From the NCBI GenBank assembly GCA_031397815.1, contig JANNMJ010000142.1, forward strand, positions 1 to 20,575: 20,575 nt of DNA, given 5' to 3'. Source of the stretch: JANNMJ01 sp031397815 (GTDB lineage: Bacteria; Bacteroidota; Bacteroidia; Cytophagales; Hymenobacteraceae). Below the pieces are notes generated by a model that was not told the origin of the DNA, did not search any database, and saw only the letters and a list, made by a program, of their open reading frames with translations. The position numbers and the translations under genes are program-made. Within the stretch, counting starts at the first letter, position 1; every line of letters starts with the position of its first letter. This document shows, one piece after another, positions 1 through 9,178 of the stretch.

Positions 1-447
1 AGCGTGGTAGAGGCGTGAGAGCTGGCGGGCGTCGGCGCGGGGCTGTAGGTGGCGCAGGCCGGCCGGGTGCAGAATCGTGAGGCCCACGGCGTCGCCCTGT
101 TGCTGGGCTAGGTAGGCTAGCGCGCCCAGCAGCAGCCGGGCGTAGTCGAGCTTGGTGAGACCGTTGTCGTCGCGGTGGTTCATGCTGGCGCTGGCGTCGA
201 GCAGCAAGTGCACGGTCAGGCTGGTGTCGATTTCGGACTCGCGCAAATAGTAGCGGTCCGAGCGGGCCGCCAGGCGCCAGTCGAGGCGGCGCAGGTCGTC
301 GCCGGGCTGGTAGGGGCGGTACTGGCTGAACTCCATGCCCGCGCCGTGCCGCCGGCTGGCGTGCGCGCCGTTCATGAAGCCCTCCGCTGCTTGCCGGGCG
401 GCCAGGGATAGGTTGCGCAGGCCGGGCAGGATTTCGGGGGTGAGCAA
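1..447 (-). CDS. DUF58 domain protein, N-terminal 149 residues (runs off left edge)
   Basis: Translating the minus strand from a TTG at 447 gives an open frame to base 1. It has the DUF58 signature: a basic GAHASRRHGAGMEF stretch, then YRPYQPGDDLRRLDWRLAAR, then a von Willebrand A-like start LLLDASASM carrying the DxSxS metal-site motif. DUF58 proteins are usually encoded beside MoxR ATPases and are thought to work with them in maturing or inserting other protein complexes; a moxR homologue lies two genes upstream here. The TTG was chosen because GAGAG sits 6 bases before it and the family N-terminus begins about there; no ATG is available nearby upstream. The C-terminal part is missing only because the window ends. 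The family call is firm; the cellular target is unknown. Confidence 0.85.
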   Translation of the reverse strand, partial: MLTPEILPGLRNLSLAARQAAEGFMNGAHASRRHGAGMEFSQYRPYQPGDDLRRLDWRLAARSDRYYLRESEIDTSLTVHLLLDASASMNHRDDNGLTKLDYARLLLGALAYLAQQQGDAVGLTILHPAGLRHLQPRADARQLSRLYHA

Positions 448-457
448 GGTAATCTCT

Positions 458-545
458 CGCTGAGGTACGCTGAGGAAAAACGCAGAGGTCCGCAGAGACG
501 ACCTCCGCGAACCTCTGCGGAAACCTCTGCGAAAATCTGCGAGAA
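458..545. repeat. Intergenic palindromic array of ~10-nt CGCAGAGG-type motifs
   Basis: About eight near-tandem units of 10-13 nt fill this gap. The left four read as cgctgagg/cgcagag and the right four as their reverse complement, cctctgcg/tctgcg. The centre is near 501. Exact pairs include cgcagaggt at 481-489 against acctctgcg at 511-519 and again at 523-531. The RNA could fold into a long imperfect hairpin directly before the DUF58 start, overlapping its ribosome-binding region. Its function is unknown; it resembles a dispersed intergenic repeat rather than a protein-coding relic. Confidence 0.6.
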
Positions 546-558
546 CCAGAATCAGAAC

Positions 559-1023
559 CTACTTCCGCACCGGACCCACCTTCGCGTACACGTCGCCCAC
601 GCCGGGGTGGGGGTGCTGAGGGGGTGAATCCAGCTCGCGTTGGGTGCTGATGGTAATGACCGTGCGCGCCGCTTCGCCGATGAACTCAACGGCGCGCCAG
701 AGCTGGTCGGCTGTCAGGACACGGCCTTCGGGGACGCGCATCACTGCGCGCTTATCGGCGACGATTTTGTCCATCGCGGCTTGCAGCTCAGCGCGGCGGT
801 TGCGGAAGAGGTCGTAAAACTCCGGCGCGGCGGCGAGGCCTGCGCTTTGGAGCCGGATTTCGGTACCCGCCTGCCGCAGAATCTCCGTAAAGCGCTCAAA
901 TTCAAGCGGCAGCGTGAGCGCCAGCGGCGTGGTACGCAGGTCGAGCCCCGCCTGAATGGCTTGCGCGATGACGGCCAGATTTTCCTCCAGCGAGGTGTAA
1001 TGACGTTGGCGGACGGATTCCAT
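559..1023 (-). CDS. Hypothetical protein between MoxR and DUF58
   Basis: An open frame of 154 aa from ATG 1023; a TTG two codons upstream (1029) is the alternative start. I do not recognise the family. It is predicted soluble: no signal peptide, no membrane segment, mostly charged and helical (for example EFYDLFRNRRAELQAAMDKI), with a proline/histidine-rich tail near residues 133-141. It lies in the same direction between the moxR-like ATPase (76 bases upstream) and the DUF58 gene (111 bases downstream), so it is probably co-transcribed. Position suggests, but does not show, a part in the MoxR-DUF58 system. The opposite strand also has a long open frame, which is common in GC-rich DNA; the minus frame is preferred because it continues the operon. 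Confidence 0.65.
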   Translation of the reverse strand: MESVRQRHYTSLEENLAVIAQAIQAGLDLRTTPLALTLPLEFERFTEILRQAGTEIRLQSAGLAAAPEFYDLFRNRRAELQAAMDKIVADKRAVMRVPEGRVLTADQLWRAVEFIGEAARTVITISTQRELDSPPQHPHPGVGDVYAKVGPVRK

Positions 1024-1098
1024 ATACAAGTTGGGCAGGCGGCTGCGCGCCCGCGCTTTTGCGGTGAAACGAAACGGGAGCAGGCGCCGGGCCTCCCC

Positions 1099-2061
<963 letters not shown>

Positions 2062-2064
2062 GTT

Positions 2065-2147
2065 TGGTTTTTAGTTTTCTGTTTTTAGTTTTTGGTTGAT
2101 CGTTTTTGGAGTACAGAACCAAAAACTGGAAACCAAAAACCGCAAAC
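2065..2147. repeat. Intergenic AT-rich palindrome of GTTTTTGG-type units
   Basis: The gap between the SurA-like gene and moxR is made of short gttttt(a/g)g units on the left and their complement ccaaaaac on the right. A perfect 11-bp inverted repeat, agtttttggtt at 2087-2097 against aaccaaaaact at 2117-2127, encloses a 19-nt loop, and the outer flanks (2067-2080 against 2129-2141) pair imperfectly. It may act as an RNA hairpin between the two genes of the operon, or be a mobile-type intergenic repeat. There is no coding potential. Confidence 0.6.
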
Positions 2148-2155
2148 CAACTCCG

Positions 2156-3511
2156 CTACTGCGCCAGATTCAGCAGCTTACAATCGCTGAATTCGGGGTC
2201 GATTTCAATGAAGACCGACCCTTTGTTCTTCTCGAACCACTCATCGAGCGCCACCGACTTACGGTCGTTGAGCGCGGCCGTTGCCAGCTTTTGATAGTCG
2301 TCCTTGAGGTTGGCTTGGTGCGGCGGGCGCTTGGCTTTGAGCCACAGAATCCGCAGGGCGTCCTTGCCGTCGTCGGTGCGGTAGGGGAGAGGCGGCGTGA
2401 TGTGCCCGAGCGCCATCGTGTCGATGGTGAAGAACACGGCGGGGTCGATTTTATCGAGGGCGATGAAAGACGAGTTCGTGCGCGGGTCGGCCATTAGGCC
2501 GCCGTTGGTTTTGGTGTCGCGGTCGTCGGAAAAGTCTTTGGCGGCTTTTGCGAACGTGAGCGAATCTTTCAGAATCTGGCGCCGCAGCTTGGTGAGCTGC
2601 TTGCTCGTCTCGCCCAAATCGGCTTCCGAAGAAGCGGCTTTCAGCAGAATGTGGCGCGTGTTGTACGTGTCGCCGCGCCGCTCGATGAACTGAATCAGGT
2701 GAAAACCGAACGGCGATTCCACGATATCCGACATCTGGCCCGGCTCCAGCCGCAGGGAAGCGGCTTCGTATTCCGGCGTCAGCTCTTTTTTCTTGAAGAA
2801 GCCCAATTCCCCGCCCGAGCTGGCCGAGCCGGGGTCTTCGGAATATTGCTTGGCGAGGGTCGCGAAATCTTCTCCGGCCTGAATCCGCTTTTTCAGCTCG
2901 CGGAGCTTGGTGATGGCGTTTTGCTTTTGCGCGGCGCCGGGCGTCGCGAGCTTCACAATCTGCCCAATCTCAACTTCCGTCGAGTAATACGGCAGCGAAT
3001 CGGTCGGAATCTGGTTGAAATACTTCCGCACATCGCGCGGCGTCACTTCTACCTTACCCGTGATCTGGTCCTGCATCTTCTGCGCCACGAGCTGGTCGCG
3101 GACCTGCGCGCGCAGCTCGTCCTTGAGCTGCTTGATGGTCTTGTTGTAATACTCTTCGAGCTTCTGCTCCGACCCAATCTGCGACGCGAAATACGCCATC
3201 CGCCGGTCGAGCTCGCCCTGCACCTGCTTGTCTTCCACGACCACGGAATCGGCGTCGGCGCGCGCCAGCAGCAGTTTCTGCACCACGATGTTCTGCAACA
3301 TCCGGCATTGCAACTGCTCCGATTGCGGCGCTCCGTTCGCGACGGCCTGCGCCACGAGCGCATCCAGATCCGATTTCAGCACGATCCGGTTATCCACCTT
3401 CACGATGATGCCGTCGAGCAGCGCGCCGCGTTTCTGGGCGTGAGCCTCGGGCGCGCCGATGAGCAGAGCGAACAGGCCGGCAATACCCGGCAAAGCAAAA
3501 GATAACTTCAT
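2156..3511 (-). CDS. SurA-like periplasmic peptidyl-prolyl isomerase/chaperone
   Basis: A 451-aa protein from ATG 3511. This start gives a clean signal peptide, MKLSFALPGIAGLF onward to AHA|Q at residue 25; a longer upstream frame would begin in the hairpin-rich intergenic DNA. After the signal comes a SurA-type N-terminal chaperone region (about 31-170, opening LLDGIIVKVDNRIVLKSDLD). A clear parvulin (PpiC) domain follows (about 180-278, with EDFATLAKQYSEDP and SPFGFHLIQ). A second, degenerate parvulin-like repeat (about 283-405) has RHILL and FSDD but lacks the full consensus. SurA-type proteins fold outer-membrane proteins in the periplasm. The gene is co-directional with, and downstream of, a second parvulin lipoprotein, suggesting a shared envelope-folding role. 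Confidence 0.9.
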   Translation of the reverse strand: MKLSFALPGIAGLFALLIGAPEAHAQKRGALLDGIIVKVDNRIVLKSDLDALVAQAVANGAPQSEQLQCRMLQNIVVQKLLLARADADSVVVEDKQVQGELDRRMAYFASQIGSEQKLEEYYNKTIKQLKDELRAQVRDQLVAQKMQDQITGKVEVTPRDVRKYFNQIPTDSLPYYSTEVEIGQIVKLATPGAAQKQNAITKLRELKKRIQAGEDFATLAKQYSEDPGSASSGGELGFFKKKELTPEYEAASLRLEPGQMSDIVESPFGFHLIQFIERRGDTYNTRHILLKAASSEADLGETSKQLTKLRRQILKDSLTFAKAAKDFSDDRDTKTNGGLMADPRTNSSFIALDKIDPAVFFTIDTMALGHITPPLPYRTDDGKDALRILWLKAKRPPHQANLKDDYQKLATAALNDRKSVALDEWFEKNKGSVFIEIDPEFSDCKLLNLAQ

Positions 3512-3562
3512 TCGGTAACGGGAACGTCGGACGGGCCGACAAAATTCGGGCTTCAAACCATT

Positions 3563-3599
3563 ACGCCCGGCTGGCGGCATAGAGCCATCGGCCGGGCGT
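3563..3599. other. Strong GC hairpin between the two parvulin genes
   Basis: Perfect 9-bp arms acgcccggc (3563-3571) and gccgggcgt (3591-3599), with an inner tggc/gcca pair. There is no T-tract on either side, so it is not a classic terminator. A second inverted pair, ggtcggc (3621-3627) with gccgacc (3644-3650), follows the stop codon of the upstream lipoprotein gene. The two could set the relative expression or mRNA stability of the genes; this is inference. Confidence 0.5.
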
Positions 3600-3659
3600 G
3601 GTGGTTGCTTCGCGGTGGAAGGTCGGCGGAAGCGGTTGCGGCTGCCGACCGCTGCCGAC

Positions 3660-6044
3660 TTATTTTTTCTCCTGAGCGATTACTTTATCCAGCTCTGCCT
3701 GATTGACTTTCACCGGATACGCCGCCCGCAGCTCCGTAATCCACTGCTTTTCGAGGTAGTTCTGGTAGTCGCTCGTGGCTTGGCCGCGCGCTTCGGCGAG
3801 GGTCTTGTAGCCGGGGGCGATCACGGATTTCACGCGCACTTGGTTCACACGACCGTCTTTCTCGACGATGTGCGTGCCCACTTGCTGCGGCGCGGCATCG
3901 ACCACTTTCGAGTCACCGGCCGAGAACTTGCGGGTGCTGACTTGCAGCGCCAGCGGGTTCTTCTCGTTCATCGTCTCTTCCAGACCGCTCAGGTCCGACG
4001 TCATCAGCTCGAACGCCACGCTGCGGTTGGCTTTGCGGGCGGCATCGTCTTTCTCTTTCGCGGCTTTCGCGGCCACGCCCGAGCTAACCCGCTTGGAAGA
4101 CAGCTCGCCTTTCTTCATCAGGTAAGCAGCGGCTTTCTGCGCGCGGCGCTGAGCTAGGCTGAAGCCGCTATTCTTGACGGCGGCTTCCTTCGAATCGGCC
4201 GAGCCGACCAAGCGGACGGTCAGCGCCGTGTCCTGCTGCATCCGGATGGCGAGCTGGTCGAGGAGCGACGAATCGGCTTTCGTGAACGTGTCTTTGTTTT
4301 CGCCGAACATGATTGGCTCCGGCAGGGCGCGCTTGGTGCCGTAGCGGCCTTTTTTCATCAGCGCGAGCGCTTTATCGAGCGTGCCTTTGTCGGCGGCCGA
4401 AATCAGCGTGGCGTCGAGGCGTTGGCCCCACTTGTAGCTCTCCTTGTTATCGGCGAAATACTTTTTCAGGCCCGTCGTGTCTTCGATGGCCTTCGACCAC
4501 ACCTTCTCGTCCATCAGCTGGAACAAGAGGATACCGTCGCGGTATTCGCGCACCAACGAGCGGTACTCGGGGTACTTCGTTTCGAGGTTGGCTTTCTCGT
4601 AATCCGTCAGGCGCTGCTCGACGAACTGATCGATGTACAGGCCCATCACGAACTGTGGCGAGCTGCCTTTGGTGCGGGCTTTCTGGTTGGTTTTGAGCCA
4701 GCCGTAGAAATCAGCGGCCGTCGTCGGCTGGCCTTTGATGGTGTAGAGCGGCAGACGAAGGGTTTTGTCCTTCGGGTCGTTCTTGAAATCGAAATGACCG
4801 CTCACGAGCGCCGTATCGGCTTTCTCAACGATGAGCTTCCGCGTCGCGGCTACTTCCTTGTAGTCGTTTTCGGTCCGAACGCGCTTCAGGAACGCCGCTT
4901 TGTTCAGCTCCGAGCGCGAGTCTTTCGCCACGCGGCTGCGCAGGCTCGCTTCCATCTCTGAGTACGGCGGCAGCGGCTTACGCTCGATGAGCTTGATAAT
5001 GTGCCAGCCGTACGGCGTCTGCACGGGCTTCGAGATGTCGCCGGGCTTCGCCAACGCAAACGCGACTTCCTCGAACGACGGAATCATGCGGCCGGTGCCG
5101 AACGCTGGCAGCTCCCCGCCTTGCTGCGACGAGCCTTGGTCTTCAGAAAACTGCGACACGAGCTTGCCCCAATCTTCCCCCTTCGCCACGCGGGCGTAGA
5201 TTTCATCGGCTTTCTTCTTCGCGGCGATGGAATCCTCTTTCGGCATTCCCGGCGTCGCGCGAATCATCAGGTGAGCCACCTTGATTTCGCCCTGCGCCGG
5301 GCGCGAGGTGTTGACTTTCAGGATATGATAGCCGAAACGGGTCCGCAGAATCGGCGAAACCTGGCCGGGCTGCGTGTTGTAAGCGGCGTTTTCAAATGGA
5401 TACACCATTTGCATCGCCGAGAAATAGCCGAGGCTACCGCCGTTTTGCTTCGCCGACGGGTCCTGCGACTCTGCCGCCGCCACTTTCCCGAAGTCTTCGC
5501 CGCCTTTCGTCACGCGGTCGCGGATTTTGGCGATCTTGTTATACGCATCGAGCGTATCCTTCGGATCAGCTTCCGGCCCGACCATAATGAGGATGTGCGC
5601 GGCGCTCACCTCTTTCTGCATCCGGTCGTACGCTTCCTTGACGAGCTTCTCGGTGACCGATTTCTCCGTCAGGTACGGCTGCGAAAGCTGCTGCCGATAC
5701 CCATCCAGCTCGCGCCGGAACGCCGCCGTCGTGTCGAGGCCGTGCTTTTCGGCATCCAGCACTTTCAGACGGAAGTTGGTATACAGGTCGAGATACTCCG
5801 GCAGCGACGTGCTTGGGCGGGTATCATCGGTGCTGGCAGCGGCCCCGGCGGCGGGGTTGTTTTTGCGGTACACGTACAGGAAATCCTGCGTGTAAACCGG
5901 CACCGCGCCGAGGGTTTCGATGACGGGGCCGTTCTGGACGGCCGCTGCAGCTTGCTTGACAGTAGAGGCGGGCTTCGACGAGCCGCAGCCGGCCACGCCG
6001 GCCAGTACGAGGGCCGCGCCCAGGTACGGAAGGGTTGAACGCAT
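3660..6044 (-). CDS. Lipoprotein with two PpiC/parvulin domains and an OmpA-like domain
   Basis: A 794-aa protein from ATG 6044, chosen because it gives a lipoprotein signal with lipobox VAGC (Cys20). Two parvulin domains follow: about 146-245 (SAAHILIMVG, RFGYHILKV) and about 254-354 (KVAHLMIRA, TPYGWHIIKLIE). A long chaperone-like region follows to about 575. An OmpA_C-like segment then lies at about 578-680: IMFGENKDTF, GSAD, SLAQRRAQKAAAYL and NRSVAF. Residues equivalent to the OmpA peptidoglycan-binding pair appear present (Asp617, Arg634), although the glycine of GHTD is followed by SA. About 115 residues follow it. The family acts in outer-membrane protein folding; the OmpA-like part could tether this one to peptidoglycan. 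It lies upstream of the SurA-like gene, same strand. Confidence 0.88.
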   Translation of the reverse strand: MRSTLPYLGAALVLAGVAGCGSSKPASTVKQAAAAVQNGPVIETLGAVPVYTQDFLYVYRKNNPAAGAAASTDDTRPSTSLPEYLDLYTNFRLKVLDAEKHGLDTTAAFRRELDGYRQQLSQPYLTEKSVTEKLVKEAYDRMQKEVSAAHILIMVGPEADPKDTLDAYNKIAKIRDRVTKGGEDFGKVAAAESQDPSAKQNGGSLGYFSAMQMVYPFENAAYNTQPGQVSPILRTRFGYHILKVNTSRPAQGEIKVAHLMIRATPGMPKEDSIAAKKKADEIYARVAKGEDWGKLVSQFSEDQGSSQQGGELPAFGTGRMIPSFEEVAFALAKPGDISKPVQTPYGWHIIKLIERKPLPPYSEMEASLRSRVAKDSRSELNKAAFLKRVRTENDYKEVAATRKLIVEKADTALVSGHFDFKNDPKDKTLRLPLYTIKGQPTTAADFYGWLKTNQKARTKGSSPQFVMGLYIDQFVEQRLTDYEKANLETKYPEYRSLVREYRDGILLFQLMDEKVWSKAIEDTTGLKKYFADNKESYKWGQRLDATLISAADKGTLDKALALMKKGRYGTKRALPEPIMFGENKDTFTKADSSLLDQLAIRMQQDTALTVRLVGSADSKEAAVKNSGFSLAQRRAQKAAAYLMKKGELSSKRVSSGVAAKAAKEKDDAARKANRSVAFELMTSDLSGLEETMNEKNPLALQVSTRKFSAGDSKVVDAAPQQVGTHIVEKDGRVNQVRVKSVIAPGYKTLAEARGQATSDYQNYLEKQWITELRAAYPVKVNQAELDKVIAQEKK

Positions 6045-6120
6045 AGGTATGGTGAGCGATACGGCCGTCTCACGGGCGCCGAGGGAAAGGATTCGGCGCG
6101 ACGGAACGGTTTTCAAGGCG

Positions 6121-6128
6121 CAAATTAC
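6121..6128 (-). promoter_or_regulatory. Possible -7 box (GTAATTTG) for the parvulin lipoprotein
   Basis: Read on the minus strand, GTAATTTG ends about 76 bases before the lipoprotein ATG. It is close to, but one base off, the Bacteroidota TAnnTTTG -7 consensus. No matching -33 TTTG is seen at the usual spacing, so this is a weak call. Confidence 0.25.
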
Positions 6129-6189
6129 GCCACAAGCGCGCCAATTCGCACTCATTCTTAAACGAGTGACTCGGAAGCGGGCGCCGCCG

Positions 6190-6612
6190 TTAGCGCATCT
6201 TTTTGTAGAGACGGCAAATATTCGTGCCGTCGGCCTGATGCGTGAACTCTACGCGGTCCATAATCAGGTGGACGAGGGTCAGGCCGAGGCCGCCTTTGCG
6301 ACGCTCCTGAATATACCGCGTGAGGTCGGGAGAAGCGAAGGGCGGCGGCTCAAACGGAAGCCCGTGATCGAGGAGCTCAAATTCCAGCTCGCGCTCGTGG
6401 TTCCGGAGCCGCACGGTGAGCCACGACGACGGGTCTTCGTGGTTTCCGTGAACGATGACATTCGCACACACTTCATCCACAGCCACCAGCAATTGGCCGG
6501 CGAGCCGCTCTGCCAAAGGCAAATCAGCGAGCCACGACTCGACGAACCGGCGCACGGCGCTCAGGTTCGTTCGTTCGCAGCGGACGCGGATGGAGCGATC
6601 CGAGTTAGGCAT
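6190..6612 (-). CDS. RsbW/SpoIIAB-type anti-sigma factor serine kinase
   Basis: A 140-aa HATPase_c_2 protein. The ATP-binding motifs are visible: N-box VDEVCANVIVHGN (Glu47, Asn51), G1 DHGLPF (Asp82, Gly84) and G2 KGGLGLTLV (106-114). The C-terminus reads VEFTHQADGTN, as in RsbW homologues. Such kinases bind a partner (a sigma factor in Bacillus) and phosphorylate a STAS antagonist. The ATG at 6612 overlaps the upstream STAS gene's stop by 8 bases, which indicates translational coupling and a fixed kinase/antagonist pair. No sigma-factor gene lies in the window, so the output of the switch is unknown. The family call is secure. Confidence 0.92.
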   Translation of the reverse strand: MPNSDRSIRVRCERTNLSAVRRFVESWLADLPLAERLAGQLLVAVDEVCANVIVHGNHEDPSSWLTVRLRNHERELEFELLDHGLPFEPPPFASPDLTRYIQERRKGGLGLTLVHLIMDRVEFTHQADGTNICRLYKKMR

Positions 6613-6949
6613 TGGTGCCGGCGTGCGCCACCGCCTCGTCTTGGGTGCCTACGATCGTCATGAGGGCGTCGAGGCCCAGAATCTCGAACACGTTGTACAC
6701 TTTGTCCTTCATACCGAACAAAATCAGGTTGGAGCTGGCGTCCTGAAAACGTTGCAGGTTGGCGACGAACACGCCAATACCCGCCGAAGAGATGTATTCG
6801 AGGTGCGTACAATCGACGAGCACCCGGCGGTAGCGGGTGATGGTGTCGTCGGATAACTCATCGTCGAGGTTCACGGCCGATGACGCATCAAGCTCGCCGT
6901 GAAGGCGCAAAATCAGGGTGTCTTCGGTGGCTTCCTTGGTGATATTCAT
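6605..6949 (-). CDS. STAS-domain anti-sigma factor antagonist (RsbV/SpoIIAA type)
   Basis: A 114-aa single STAS domain. The phosphorylation loop reads HLEYISSAGIGVF; by alignment with RsbV (YMDSTGLGVF) the phospho-acceptor is Ser55. The usual preceding Asp is Ser54 here. The N-terminal ILRLHGELDASSA is typical of the family. In the known mechanism the unphosphorylated form releases the kinase's target, and a PP2C phosphatase regenerates it; both kinase (downstream, overlapping) and phosphatase (upstream) are its neighbours. It is cytoplasmic. The ATG at 6949 has no evident Shine-Dalgarno sequence. Confidence 0.93.
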   Translation of the reverse strand: MNITKEATEDTLILRLHGELDASSAVNLDDELSDDTITRYRRVLVDCTHLEYISSAGIGVFVANLQRFQDASSNLILFGMKDKVYNVFEILGLDALMTIVGTQDEAVAHAGTNA

Positions 6950-7062
6950 TGCGGGCGAAAGAGGAGGAATTGGAACCGCGCCAAGCGACGCGGGCAGTTG
7001 AGCGGCCGGGTTCTACGCGGGTTTTCCGTCAGAGGTTGCCGTCGAAGGTGCCGAAGTGCAGC

Positions 7063-9154
7063 TTATTCTTCTTCGTTTTTGAATTTGATGACGAGCATCG
7101 TCTGGTCGTCACGCACGGGCGCATCGGCGGCGAACGTTTTCACGTCCTTCATGATGGCGTCGCGCAGGCGGGTCGAATCGAGGTAATGGTGGGTGGCGAG
7201 CTGATGCAGGAGGCGTTCCTCGCCGTATTCTTCGCCGTCGGGGGAGCGGGCTTCGGTGATGCCGTCGGTGTAAATCACCATCACATCGCCGGGGGTTGAA
7301 ATCGTAGTACATATTCCGAACGTGGCGGGCGTACGACGCATCGCGTACGATGCCGAGGCCGAGGCCGGGCGTATCGAAATAGAAGACCTGCTCGGTCATC
7401 GAGTTGTAATAGAGCGTGTGGCAGTGCCCGGCGCGCGCAAACGCAAATCCACGCTGCTCATAATCGATGACGTAAAGCGAGGCGGTGATGAACGACTTGG
7501 TTTCCAGACAATACGCCAGCGCGGCGTTCGCCTTGACCATAAAGCGGTCGGGCTCGGGCACGTGCTCCAGCTGCATCAGCGAGTGGAAGATGCCCTTCAT
7601 CTGCGCTACATGGAAAGCCGCCGAGATGCCCTTCCCCGACACATCCCCGACGATGATGGCAATCCGCGTATCAGTAAGCTGCCGGAAATCGTAAAAATCG
7701 CCGCCGACTTCCGTCGCCGCTTCCGTCCAGACGCTGATATCGAGGATACGGTCGGCGGGGAGCGTGCGCGGAATGAGCGATTGCTGTACTTCGGACGCGA
7801 TTTTCAGCTCGCGCTTGTAGCGCGCGCTCGCCACGGCTTCGTCTTTGAGCCGCAGATTCTGGAGCGTCAGCAGCGCCTGCGTGGCGTAGGTCTGCACCAG
7901 CCCGATAGTGCCGCGGTCGAACCCCTGCGCCGGTTCGCGGAGCAAACCCAGATAGCTCACTTTCCCCTCAGGGTCGGCAGGAAGCGGGAGCGGAATGAGC
8001 AGCACCGACCGCCACGTATTGCCCATTGGGCGCAAATCGGGGTGGCGCTCGGTGTTGTTGCAGACGAAGACGGTCTCGCTTGGCACCAACGTCGTCAGGG
8101 GCGGCTCCAGAATGATGAGATCTTCGAGCGGTAGGCCCGCCAAGTGCGTCCAGCTCTGCGCGGGCTGGTCGGCGAGCTGGAGCCACCCGGCTTCGGCTTC
8201 CGTCACGAGCATCGCATTGGTGAAAAGCTGCTCGATGACTTGCTCAGCCGTTTGCCCCTGCTGAATCCGTTGGCTCTGCCGCTGAAGCGTCAGCAGCTCC
8301 TCGCGGCGCTGCTCGAATACCGTGGTCGCGGGTAAGTTGAAAATCAGCAACAGGCCATTCGCGAGGAGATAAATCACGCCCACGATCAACGTGGCTTGCA
8401 CCAGCGGCCCGCGGAGTAAGAGCGGGTCGGGCGCCCACGTATTCAGGGCTTCGAAATAGGCTTCGAACAGCAACAGACTCACCAGCAACCCCAATTGCAG
8501 CAGGGCGGCTTGTAGCTTTTGCGTGCGGCTCAGGTACGCCACCCACCGCTGATTCACATTCAGATAAATGCTGAAAATCGTGAGCAGCGCCAGCAGCGCC
8601 GCGCCAAGCGCCCGGTTAGCGCCAGCGGGCCAGACGAGCAGAATAATCAGCAACCCAATCTGGACGATTTCGAACACGCGCCAGTCGCGCCGGAGCGTTT
8701 CGGGAGCGCGGAACAGCAGCATGGAGCGCCATGTGTACGCCGCGGCGCCCAAAAACCAGCTATAAGCCGCCAGCCCAGTGACGTGAACGACGTTCGCCGC
8801 CGCCGCCTGCGCGCTGGGCGATAAGCGTTCAGCGACGACGTACTCAATCGCCAGAATTGCTAGCGCGGCGATGCTCAGCAGCCCCGGCCCGAACAGCAGA
8901 CGGCGCAGCGGCTCCACAAAGTCGGTGCCTTGTATCGGCTGACTTTGATTTCGTTGATACAGCAGCGTAAGCCCAACGGCCAGCCCCAACGTGATGTGCA
9001 GCGCCGAGCCAACCCACGGCCGAACCGGCAACAAGTGGAAGTGTGCTACTTCGCTACTCAGCAACACCAGCCCCAGCAACAGGACCCATGCGGCTAAGCA
9101 AGTCGCCAACAGAACGCGGCGAGGGAGAGTGGAAATAATACGGATGAGCGGCAA
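7063..9154 (-). pseudogene. Membrane GAF-SpoIIE (PP2C) phosphatase, frame broken at a G5/C5 tract
   Basis: If the frame is restored this is a 696-aa RsbU-type phosphatase: about eight membrane helices (residues ~12-272), a linker helix, a GAF-like domain (~300-435) and a SpoIIE/PP2C domain (~450-696). Metal-binding aspartates are visible in EVGGDFYDF (Asp486), VGDVSGKG (Asp504), YTDG and RDDQT. The frame breaks after Pro621: the strand reads AACCCCCGG, and one C fewer restores FNPGDVMVIYTDG. The unshifted frame runs to 7109 with a basic, low-complexity nonsense tail; the true C-terminus lies at 7063-7294 in the other frame and ends KFKNEEE. It begins at TTG 9154. It would dephosphorylate the STAS protein encoded just downstream. 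The break may be a sequencing error, a real mutation or slippage. Confidence 0.88.
7291..7295. other. Homopolymer at the phosphatase frameshift
   Basis: Five consecutive G on the plus strand (five C in the gene) mark the exact place where the SpoIIE domain changes frame. Upstream coding matches the family in one frame up to YYDFNP, and downstream coding matches it from GDVMVIYTDG in another, so the indel must lie at or next to this tract. Confidence 0.8.
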
Positions 9155-9178
9155 ACGGATAAGAGAGAGATCGAACGC

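Noticed and set aside
481..545. Possible CRISPR-like repeats
   Set aside because: Units are about 10 nt, degenerate and mirrored, with no spacers and no cas genes.
5001..6038. Plus-strand open frame of 345 codons
   Set aside because: It is antisense to the parvulin lipoprotein, which has clear domains and a lipobox.
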